A stretch of 64,000 nt of DNA from SG8-41 sp036555615. Its GTDB lineage: Bacteria; Pseudomonadota; Gammaproteobacteria; Burkholderiales; SG8-41. How positions within the stretch are numbered: position 1 is the first letter of the stretch; each line of letters starts with the position of its first letter. The stretch is from assembly GCA_036555615.1 (NCBI GenBank), contig DATBKZ010000086.1, positions 15,358-79,357 on the forward strand, read 5' to 3'. Both the position numbers and the translations under genes were made by a program. The notes beneath the pieces are model-generated. The model searched no databases. It saw nothing but the letters and a program-made list of their open reading frames with translations, and was not told the DNA's origin. Positions 7,896 to 15,317 of this stretch are shown one piece after another.

Positions 7896-8705
7896 CTACG
7901 GGGCTGCGCCTGCGCGCCGGATGAAATCCAGAGTTGCGCGGGCGCACGCATCCGCGTCGCTCGCCGCGACGTGATAGGAATTGCCGGGCAGCACGAGCAG
8001 CTCCGAGCGCGGGATCATCCGCTGCCACGCCCGCACCTCCTCGACCGACCCCAGTGCGCTGCCTTCGGTCGTGATGACGAGCGTGGGGCACTTGATCCTC
8101 GGCAGCGCGTCGGTGATGTCCGAGTCGGCGATCGCGGGAATGAAGCCGACCTGCGTGGAAACCGCCGTGCGCCCCATGAACTGGATCCACCACTCGAGCC
8201 CTTCCGCCGGAAAGCGGCTGCCGAGCCGGCCCGTCATGGTCCGGCGCGCCCAGTGCGCGACGCCCTGGGTCTCGAACTCCTCGACGAGCGCGCGGCGCTG
8301 CCCCACGGCCCGCCGCGGCACCGGCGTTCCCGCCACCGTCAGGGTCAGGAACCGCTCGGGATTGCGCGCGGCGAAATGGCGGGCAATGGTGCCGCCGATC
8401 TTGGCGGCCACCACGTGGCAGCGCGCGATGCCGAGGGCATCCATGACGGCAAGGTAATCGTCGCAGATGCGATCGAGCGTCCAGGGAAAGTCGCGCGGCA
8501 TCGGGGTGGAGGCGCCGAAGCCGCGCATGTCGGGGCGCACCACACGATAGTGGCGCGCAAGAACCGGCACCCAGCCATACCACGCCGCGCCGCTCTCGGC
8601 GTTGCCGTGGAGCATGAGGATCGTCTGCGGCTCGCGCCACGGGTCCGAGTAGTCGTCCACGACATAGTGCAGCGTGCAGTCGGGAGAGGCGCGAAGAGCG
8701 GGCAT
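7896..8705 (-). CDS. Alpha/beta-hydrolase-fold protein lacking the catalytic serine
   Basis: A 269-residue alpha/beta-hydrolase. The fold is clear: LMLHGNAESGAAWYGWVPVL (oxyanion HG), VVRPDMRGFGAS, and a late His in LPGNSYHVAASD. The nucleophile elbow, normally GxSxGG, reads HVVAAKIGGTIA, with Lys where Ser belongs and Ala for the first Gly. The usual catalytic Asp after strand 6 also appears replaced (VITTEGSALGS). It is therefore either a pseudo-hydrolase or uses different chemistry. ATG 8705 is chosen over an open frame running to 8882. It sits 17 nt after the flavoprotein gene and 17 nt before the esterase. Confidence 0.8.
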   Translation of the reverse strand: MPALRASPDCTLHYVVDDYSDPWREPQTILMLHGNAESGAAWYGWVPVLARHYRVVRPDMRGFGASTPMPRDFPWTLDRICDDYLAVMDALGIARCHVVAAKIGGTIARHFAARNPERFLTLTVAGTPVPRRAVGQRRALVEEFETQGVAHWARRTMTGRLGSRFPAEGLEWWIQFMGRTAVSTQVGFIPAIADSDITDALPRIKCPTLVITTEGSALGSVEEVRAWQRMIPRSELLVLPGNSYHVAASDADACARATLDFIRRAGAAP

Positions 8706-8722
8706 GTCGAGTTCCGGTTGGG

Positions 8723-10186
8723 TCAGGCGCGGCGCCGGCGCAGGTCGCGCAAGATCGCGCGAGCGGCATTGTACCCGGGGACGCCGCTCACGCCGCCGCC
8801 CGGGTGCGTGCCCGCCCCGCACAGGTAGAGGCCCTCGATCGGCGTTCGATAGCGCGCGAGCGCCGGCACCGGTCGCATCCACAGCGCCTGGTCGAGCGCG
8901 AGCTCGGCATGATGCTCCTGTCCCTCGGGGTAGCCGTGGCGTTCCTCGAGGTCGCGCGGCGAAAGGACGCGCTCAACCTCCACCGCGCCCAACTCGGGCA
9001 GGTGCTGGGCGAGCGTGCCTTGAACGAGATTGCCCAGCGCGCGCCGGCGCTCCTCGCTCCAGCCCCCGTCCGCCAGCGCATACGGCGCGTACTGGACGTG
9101 CGCTTCCAGGCGTGGCCTGCCATCCGCGCCCGCACCGGCACTCACCGCCTCCACGTACGGCAGGCGCGAGAGCCGGCCGTACTTCACGTCGTCGTATGCG
9201 CGCTCGAGATAGTCGAGCGCGGGGGCGATCACGAGCGTCGGGCAGGCGGGCGGGCGCTCGAGCGCAAGCCCCACGCGCGCGACGACACCGCGGCGCCGGA
9301 TGCGCCTGAGCGCCCGCGTGACTTCCGGGTCGAGCCAAGCGGGGTCCGCGAGCTCGAGGAGGGTGCGCCGCGGATCGGCGCCGGAGACGACGAGCGATGC
9401 CGGGATTTCCTCGCCGCTTGCGAGCACCACGCCGGCGACGCGCCCGTTGCGCACGTCGATCCTCGCGATCTCGGCTCCGCGCCGGATTTCGACGCCCGGC
9501 ATCCCGGCCAGCACCTGGCGGAGGTTCGAGCGCGGGAGGCGGAAGACGCCTGCTGGGCTTCCGACGTGGTGATGAAGGAAATTGAAAGCCGTGCCGCCCG
9601 AGCGCGGCCCCTGATGCAGATGCATGACTCCCGCCGCGCCGAGAACGCCCTTCAGGACATCGTTTTCAAACCACTCGTCGAGCCAGTCCGCGACCGACAT
9701 CGGGACGAGCCGCAGCAGGTCTTCCATGCCCTGCCGCCCGGTTCGCCGCGCCTGGAATCCAAGCACGGCAAGCTGCGCAAGATCGCCGATGCCGTCGCTC
9801 AACGGGTCGGGCGGCGGCTGGAGGTAAAGATGCGCCAGCAGGCGTGCCAGGCGCTGCATCCGCTCGCAGAATTCCGGCCACTTTGCCGCATCGCGCGGGC
9901 TCACGCGCCGGATCGCCTCCACCGCGCCCTCCAGGTCGGACCACAGCTCGAGACGCCCGCCGCCAGGCAGCGGCGCAGCGGCCCATGGATCCTGATGTCC
10001 CACCGAAATGCCACGCGGCGCGAGCGCGAGCTCGCGAACGAGCCGCGCCGGAACCCATCCCCGATCGGGCGACGGCTCTTGCTGCTCGCCGCAGCCCTCC
10101 AGCACCACCACGCGGCGGCCGCTGCGCGCAAGGATGTGCGCGCACGCAAGCTCGCTCGCGCCGGCTCCGATGACGAGCGCGCTCAT
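8723..10186 (-). CDS. Phytoene-desaturase/PYROXD2-like FAD oxidoreductase, divergent copy
   Basis: A 487-residue member of the COG1233 amine-oxidase-like flavoprotein group. The N-terminal Rossmann motif is altered: VIGAGASELACAHILA has Glu where the third Gly of GxGxxG is expected, and the following GGAA-type motif is missing. The rest resembles the two other copies in this run: LVVSGADPRRTLLELADP, LDYLERAYDDVKYGRLSRLP, and the C-terminal FAD motif LYLCGAGTHPGGGVSGVPGYNAA. It is the shortest and most derived of the three, and may have weakened flavin binding or act as a partner subunit. Substrate unknown. Confidence 0.85.
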   Translation of the reverse strand: MSALVIGAGASELACAHILARSGRRVVVLEGCGEQQEPSPDRGWVPARLVRELALAPRGISVGHQDPWAAAPLPGGGRLELWSDLEGAVEAIRRVSPRDAAKWPEFCERMQRLARLLAHLYLQPPPDPLSDGIGDLAQLAVLGFQARRTGRQGMEDLLRLVPMSVADWLDEWFENDVLKGVLGAAGVMHLHQGPRSGGTAFNFLHHHVGSPAGVFRLPRSNLRQVLAGMPGVEIRRGAEIARIDVRNGRVAGVVLASGEEIPASLVVSGADPRRTLLELADPAWLDPEVTRALRRIRRRGVVARVGLALERPPACPTLVIAPALDYLERAYDDVKYGRLSRLPYVEAVSAGAGADGRPRLEAHVQYAPYALADGGWSEERRRALGNLVQGTLAQHLPELGAVEVERVLSPRDLEERHGYPEGQEHHAELALDQALWMRPVPALARYRTPIEGLYLCGAGTHPGGGVSGVPGYNAARAILRDLRRRRA

Positions 10187-10232
10187 GCTGACGCTCGCGA
10201 CGGCAGGGCGTCGCCGATGGCGAGGGCCCCGG

Positions 10233-10667
10233 TCAGCTCCCGCGCGCCACCGAGGTCAGGCGGTTGCCGATGAGCCCGTGAAAATAATCGGACGGCGCCT
10301 GAAATCTCCAGCCGAGATGCTGCTCGCAGCTCGCGCAGAGCACGACCTGCCACGCGTAGCCCGGAAACCAGGTGTGCGCCGTGGTGGCAGCGCCGACCGC
10401 GATGCAGCCGCCGGCCGCGCGGAAGCAGAGAATCCTGAAGGTATGTCCGCCGGGGTTGATGCAGGTGTGCTCGTTCGCGCCGTTCACCGGGATGCGCTCG
10501 TCCTGGTGCGTGACGGGATGCCGGCAAAGCGCGCAGAACAAACGCTGTTCTTTCTTTGCCTCGCCCTCGACGCGCGTGCCCGCCGGTTTGCCGGCCGCAT
10601 CTACGTTCCGCGGCTCGAAGAACAGCAGACTGGGACGCGCGAGCTCCATGGGACGCTCCACGCGCAA
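10233..10667 (-). CDS. CULT-domain protein (cereblon thalidomide-binding-domain family)
   Basis: A 144-residue protein whose residues 42-140 match the CULT domain, as in the Magnetospirillum cereblon-like protein and the C-terminus of human cereblon. Zinc ligands are C45xxC48 and C111xxC114. The three pocket tryptophans are present: W100 and W106 in HTWFPGYAWQ, and W120 in HLGWRF, with F122 at the fourth aromatic position and N71 in a CINPGGHTFR segment. Known CULT domains bind cyclic imides and related ligands. About 40 N-terminal residues precede the domain; ATG 10649 is an alternative start. It lies inside the flavoprotein run, 46 nt before one oxidoreductase and 30 nt after another. Confidence 0.88.
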   Translation of the reverse strand: MRVERPMELARPSLLFFEPRNVDAAGKPAGTRVEGEAKKEQRLFCALCRHPVTHQDERIPVNGANEHTCINPGGHTFRILCFRAAGGCIAVGAATTAHTWFPGYAWQVVLCASCEQHLGWRFQAPSDYFHGLIGNRLTSVARGS

Positions 10668-10697
10668 GCTTAGCTCCGGTTTCGCGGCCTCGCCAGC

Positions 10698-12278
10698 TCA
10701 CGTCGCCCTCCTCAGCATCGCGAGCGCCGCATTGCGGCCGGACGCCCCCATGACGCCGCCGCCCGGATGCGTTCCCGCGCCGCACTGGTAGAGGCCGTGA
10801 ATCGGCGTCGCATAGCTCGCCCAGGCGCGGGCGGGGCGGAGAAAGAACATCTGCTGAAGCGCAAGCTCGCCCTGGAAGATGTTGCCCTCGGTGAGGCCCA
10901 CGGTGCGCTCGATGTCGGCGGGCGTGATCACCTGGCGGTGGAGGATCGCCGACTTGAGATTCGGAGCGTACTCGGCAAGCGTGTCCACGACGGCGTCGCC
11001 GAATGTCTCGCGCCGCGCGTCCGTCCAGCCTCCATTCAGGTGATAGGGCGCGTACTGCACGAAGATCGACATGACGTGTCGTCCCGGCGGCGCCATGGCC
11101 GGATCGATCAGGGACGGAATGACGACGTCGAGGTACGGGCGGCGCGAATACTCGCCAAATTTGGCGTCGTCGTAGGCGCGCTCGATGTAATCGACGCTCG
11201 GGCTTACCGAGATTGCGCCGCGCAGGTGCGGACCGTTGCCCGGCAGACACGTGAAGCGCGGCAGCTCGGCGAGCGCGAGGTTCACCTTGCCCGATGAGCC
11301 GCGAAAGCGATAGCGCCGGATCGCCTCGACGAAGTCGGCGGGCAGGTGCGCGGCGCCCACGAGCTCGAGAAAGGTGCGCCGGGGATCGGCGCCGGAGACG
11401 ACGAGACCCGCGCGCAGCTCCTCCCCGTTTTCCAGCACGACTCCCGAGGCGCGGCCGTTGGCGACGAGCACGCGCGCAACCGGCGCCCCCGTGCGAATTT
11501 CCGCGCCCGCCGCGCGCGCCGCCGCGGCGATGGCTGCGCTCACCGACCCGTTGCCGCCCTTGGCAAAGCCCCAGGCGCGGAATACGCCGTCGATCTCGCC
11601 CATGTAGTGATGCAGCAGCACGAACGCGGTTCCGGGCGAGCGCGGCCCGGCTAGCGTGCCGATGATTCCGCTGGCTGACTTCGTGGCCTTCAGCGCCTCG
11701 GTTTCGAACCACTCGTCCAGGTAATCCGCCGCGCTCATGGTGAGGAGCTTGCATAGCGCGTGAAATCTCTCGCGCCCGAGGCCGCGCGCGTGCGCGGCGA
11801 GGCGGGCGAGCCCGGCAAGATCCCGGGGCGCCCATGACGCAGGGTCGGGAGGAATCATCGCGAGCATCGGCTTCACGGCGCGCGCCATCTCATGCATGAG
11901 GCGGCCGAACTCGGCATACGCCTCGGCGTCGCGCAGCGAATGGCGCGCGAGCTCGCGGTGGTTCTGGTCAGGATCGCTCCACTGCGCGAGGTAATCGCCG
12001 CTCGGCAGCGGCGTGAACGTGCTCTCGAGCGGCAGGATATGCAGGCCGTGGCGGGGAAGCTCCAGGTCGCGGATGATCTCGGGCCGCAGGAGGCTCACCA
12101 CGTACGAGAATACGGAGTAGGTGAAGCCGGGGAAGATCTGCTCGCTTACCGCCGCGCCCCCGATCCGCTCGCGCCGCTCGAGCACGAGGACCCGTTTTCC
12201 GGCACGAGCAAGATAGGCGGCGCAGGTGAGCCCGTTGTGCCCGCCGCCGATCACGATGACATCGGGCCGCGCGCTCAT
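10698..12278 (-). CDS. Phytoene-desaturase/PYROXD2-like FAD-dependent oxidoreductase
   Basis: A 526-residue flavoprotein with a canonical dinucleotide motif (VIVIGGGHNGLTCAAYLARA, then RIGGAAVSEQIFPGF) and the C-terminal LYQCGAGTHPGGGVMGASGR FAD motif. Internal features SGADPRRTFLEL, SVDYIERAYDDAKFGEYSRR and VMSIFVQYAPYHL place it in the PYROXD2-like part of COG1233, not among true carotenoid desaturases; no crtB or other carotenoid gene is present. ATG 12278 forms a TGATG overlap with the stop of the P-loop gene, implying translational coupling; ATG 12296 is an alternative. Reaction presumably oxidation or isomerisation of an unknown substrate. Confidence 0.88.
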   Translation of the reverse strand: MSARPDVIVIGGGHNGLTCAAYLARAGKRVLVLERRERIGGAAVSEQIFPGFTYSVFSYVVSLLRPEIIRDLELPRHGLHILPLESTFTPLPSGDYLAQWSDPDQNHRELARHSLRDAEAYAEFGRLMHEMARAVKPMLAMIPPDPASWAPRDLAGLARLAAHARGLGRERFHALCKLLTMSAADYLDEWFETEALKATKSASGIIGTLAGPRSPGTAFVLLHHYMGEIDGVFRAWGFAKGGNGSVSAAIAAAARAAGAEIRTGAPVARVLVANGRASGVVLENGEELRAGLVVSGADPRRTFLELVGAAHLPADFVEAIRRYRFRGSSGKVNLALAELPRFTCLPGNGPHLRGAISVSPSVDYIERAYDDAKFGEYSRRPYLDVVIPSLIDPAMAPPGRHVMSIFVQYAPYHLNGGWTDARRETFGDAVVDTLAEYAPNLKSAILHRQVITPADIERTVGLTEGNIFQGELALQQMFFLRPARAWASYATPIHGLYQCGAGTHPGGGVMGASGRNAALAMLRRAT

Positions 12279-14116
12279 CAGGGAGCGCTTCCCCATCGGC
12301 CAAGCGTGTGAAATTGCTGGGGCTGCAACACCATGGCCCCACGTTGCGCGTGGCCCTCTCCGGGACCCGGAGCGCGCAGGGCCGCAGGCGCGACAGCGGC
12401 AAGTCCGGCCCGGGTGTCGCCATCCCGGATCGCGTTCTCCAGTGCTTCAGGGTCGATCCAGGCGAGTCTCCCTGCCTCCAGTCGCGCATAGACGCGGCCA
12501 CTCGCGTAATGCGCGAAGTTCACCACCGGCAGGCCGCGCGCGCAGCGCATGAGGAATTGCGTGTTGTTCTCCGCTGCCATGGCTTCGCGCCCGGGGTAGA
12601 CCGATTGCGGCCCGGTGGCGTTGACGTTGATCCTGCGATAGCGGTCGACATCGAGCAGGCACTTGACGTCGAGGATGTTCATCTCGCCGTTCCAGCCGAA
12701 AGCAATGGTGCGCGGCAGCTCCCCGAGGGGCACGCCGTTGTCGAGGAACTCGTAGTGCACCCGCTTGCCGGGGCGCAGCGCCCAGGTAAAGAACAGCTCG
12801 GGCATGCCGGTGTAGGCCTCGATATTCTGCGCCAGCACGTCGTCAACCGCCTTGTAGCGGCCCACCTCGAGGCCGCGCTTCCAGGCGCGCTCGACGGTCT
12901 CGTGCGGCGGCGTGATCATGAAGAACATATAGACGAGGCGCCCGAAACGGGTGAGCAGATTGCTGCCCGCCTCATCCGAGTCCGGCGCGAAGCTGTCGAA
13001 GCGGAAGCGGTCGATCAGCAGGTTGGACATCCCGCCGCGCTCGGCCTTGCGCGCCATGTAGCGGTCGAGCTTGTGGTCGATGACCGCGAGCTCGCGCGCG
13101 GTCAGCGTGCCCGCATACCGGTAGTGCTCCCCCAGCGTGCCGTAGTCGAGCAGGAACTTGCGCCAGATGTCGGGGCTGATGAGGGCGAATTCGTCCCACG
13201 GCACGCCGATCCGGGAGGCTAGGCGTCTTTGCAGCGGGCGCAGCGTGCTCTTGCCCGAGGCGGGCGCCCCTTTGGTGTTCATCACTACCGGAGCGGCCGG
13301 CGCCGGCAGCACGCGGTAGCCCTCGCGGACCGCAGCTTCGTGCAGACGCGGCTCGATCAGGCCACCGATCACATCGGCAGCATGCTCGTTGCACGCGAGT
13401 CCCGCAGCGATGGGGGCAAGCAGTGCCCGATCGCCCCACATCCGCCCGTGCCGCCCGCGCACTGCCGATGTGACTCGCGCGAGCGCGCGGTAGGCCGCCC
13501 TGGCGAGCGGGTCCTCATGCGCACGCGCCTTGGCGGCCCACTCCCGGGACAGACGCTCTTCGCGCTGCCACCGGTCCCCTGCACTGGGAATGTCCTGCGG
13601 CCTCCGCCGGCGGCGCATCAAATCGAGGAGGCCCGCCGCACGGGCTTTCTCGACCGGCCCCGCGCCGCCCAGCGCCCGCCCGGAGAGCGCGGCGGCAAGC
13701 TCCGCCTCCACCCGCTCCGTGAGCGCGCGCCGGAGCGCGGCATAGGCATCGATGATCGCGGGCATGTGAGGCTCGATGTAGCGGCCGAGTATCACCCGCG
13801 TCATATCCCGGAAATTGATGCCGAGATCCTCGACTCGGGGCCCATCGGGCACCGAAAGGTCGGCCGTCACGCGCACCAGCAGCTCGTGCATGGCGAGGCG
13901 TTCCGGGCGGAGCACCACGAGCTCGTCGGGCTCGAGCCCCGTGGCGAGGGCAAGCTCGTGGACCTGGCCGGCGGTCGTGTATGCATTCTCCGGGCGGAAG
14001 ATCGTGGCGAGCGGCAGCAGCTCCCGGGGCAATTCCGACTGTATGCCCGGATTCCACGCCCGGTATGACGCGGGCGCCGCATCACGGACTGCGGACGCCG
14101 GAAGAGGCTCGTCCAT
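12278..14116 (-). CDS. Large P-loop protein of unknown function (possible kinase)
   Basis: 612 residues with one clear motif: a Walker A at about residues 283-291 (KGAPASGKSTLRP), followed by FALISPDIWRKFLLDYG and SNLLIDRFRFDSF. This order resembles zeta-toxin or polynucleotide-kinase-type P-loop folds, where an Asp soon after strand 2 activates the acceptor, but overall similarity is too low to name a family. The roughly 280-residue N-terminal part is Arg- and Ala-rich and mostly helical, with no recognised domain. A C-terminal tail of about 50 residues is low-complexity. It overlaps the next gene (TGATG) and starts 13 nt after the GcvT-like gene, so it is an integral member of the run. Confidence 0.7.
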   Translation of the reverse strand: MDEPLPASAVRDAAPASYRAWNPGIQSELPRELLPLATIFRPENAYTTAGQVHELALATGLEPDELVVLRPERLAMHELLVRVTADLSVPDGPRVEDLGINFRDMTRVILGRYIEPHMPAIIDAYAALRRALTERVEAELAAALSGRALGGAGPVEKARAAGLLDLMRRRRRPQDIPSAGDRWQREERLSREWAAKARAHEDPLARAAYRALARVTSAVRGRHGRMWGDRALLAPIAAGLACNEHAADVIGGLIEPRLHEAAVREGYRVLPAPAAPVVMNTKGAPASGKSTLRPLQRRLASRIGVPWDEFALISPDIWRKFLLDYGTLGEHYRYAGTLTARELAVIDHKLDRYMARKAERGGMSNLLIDRFRFDSFAPDSDEAGSNLLTRFGRLVYMFFMITPPHETVERAWKRGLEVGRYKAVDDVLAQNIEAYTGMPELFFTWALRPGKRVHYEFLDNGVPLGELPRTIAFGWNGEMNILDVKCLLDVDRYRRINVNATGPQSVYPGREAMAAENNTQFLMRCARGLPVVNFAHYASGRVYARLEAGRLAWIDPEALENAIRDGDTRAGLAAVAPAALRAPGPGEGHAQRGAMVLQPQQFHTLGRWGSAP

Positions 14117-14129
14117 GGCTGCCCGTGCG

Positions 14130-15317
14130 CTACGCGCGCTTGCGCGGGGGATCGAAGAACGGCTTCTTCACGACGCGGGCGGCGGCGCGTTTGCGGCGGT
14201 GCTCGACGGTCACCTCCATTTCCACGCGCGTCCCGGGCGCGGCCCAGTGCGAACGCAGGTGCGCGAGCGCGCAGTACTGCTTGAGCAGCGGCGACCAGCC
14301 GCCGCTCGTCGCGTATCCGACCTGGTCGCCGCCGGCGTATACCGGAACGCTCGCGCGCCAGGCGGTGGCAGGAAGGCGCGGCGCGAGGCCGACCTCGGCA
14401 TAAAGCCGCTCCAGTGCGTCCCACTCCACCTCGAGCCCGACGAACCGCCAGTCCGGGCCGCGCCGTGCTTCCTTGGCGAGCGCGCGCCTGCCGACGAATT
14501 GGTCCTTCTCGAGGCTCACGGTCCAGGCGAGGTCGAGCTCGAACGGCGAGGATGTCTGGCTCGCGACCAGCGCCTTGCGCGCCGGCACGTAGTCCACCTC
14601 GGAGAGCATCAGCCCCGCCTCGATCCGCGCCACGTCGAGCGCGAGCATCCCGGCGGGTTGCAGGCCATACGCCGCGCCGGCTTCGACCAGCGCGTCCCAA
14701 ACCGGAAGCGCATCGCCTGCATCCATCCAGATCTCGAAGCCGAGGTCGCCGGTGTAGCCGGTGCGGGAAATGGTGACCCGCACCTCCCGAAGCCGAGCCG
14801 CGGTGATTCGAAAGTACTTCAGGACCGTCAGGTCGGAATCGGTCAGCAACTGGAGGATCGCGCGCGAGGCCGGGCCCTGCAATGCGAGCGCCGCGGTGGA
14901 TTCCGAGACGTCCTCGATCGCGACCTCGAGGCCGGTGGCGTTTTCCTGCAGCCAGCGCAGGTTGGGATCGGCTGCCGTCACGCGGAACGTCCCCTCCTCC
15001 AGGCGCGCCACCGTGCCGTCGTCGAGCACCTTGCCCGCGCCGTCACACCAGGTCGTGTAGAGCACCTGGCCCACCCTGGACCCGGCAACGTTGCGCGGCA
15101 GCACGCGGTCGAGGAGGCGCGCGGCGTCCTGCCCGCGCACCACGTACTTGTAGAGCGGCGAGACGTCGAACAGGGCGGCCGCGCTCCGGATCGCGTGATA
15201 CTCCCGCTCGTGCGTGAGCTCGTAGGAGCTCGCGACCACGTACCCGGCCCACCGCCGCCAGGCATGGCTCGCGCAGAGCGCGGCGGTGCGCGCGTGGAAC
15301 GGCGTCGTCTTCAGCAT
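14130..15317 (-). CDS. GcvT-like aminomethyltransferase-family protein
   Basis: A 395-residue paralogue of the glycine-cleavage T protein, distinct from the canonical gcvT at 24721-25824. Visible elements are the LFDVSPLYKYVVRG segment (MFDVSHM in true GcvT), GAGKVLDDGTVARLEE with the Asp-Asp of the folate/aminomethyl site, the LQGPASRAILQ segment, ISRTGYTGDLGFEIWMDA, and MLALDVARIEAGLMLSEVDY. Relatives act on N-methyl amines, demethylating to tetrahydrofolate, or bind folate in other ways. ATG 15317 overlaps the upstream stop (TGATG). Its pairing with three flavoproteins recalls dimethylglycine and sarcosine oxidases, which combine FAD oxidation with a folate-binding GcvT domain (inference). 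Confidence 0.88.
   Translation of the reverse strand: MLKTTPFHARTAALCASHAWRRWAGYVVASSYELTHEREYHAIRSAAALFDVSPLYKYVVRGQDAARLLDRVLPRNVAGSRVGQVLYTTWCDGAGKVLDDGTVARLEEGTFRVTAADPNLRWLQENATGLEVAIEDVSESTAALALQGPASRAILQLLTDSDLTVLKYFRITAARLREVRVTISRTGYTGDLGFEIWMDAGDALPVWDALVEAGAAYGLQPAGMLALDVARIEAGLMLSEVDYVPARKALVASQTSSPFELDLAWTVSLEKDQFVGRRALAKEARRGPDWRFVGLEVEWDALERLYAEVGLAPRLPATAWRASVPVYAGGDQVGYATSGGWSPLLKQYCALAHLRSHWAAPGTRVEMEVTVEHRRKRAAARVVKKPFFDPPRKRA

Noticed and set aside
7240..8769. 509-residue minus-strand reading frame covering esterase and hydrolase
   Set aside because: The upstream half is out of frame with the alpha/beta hydrolase and compositionally random; it is not a fusion protein.
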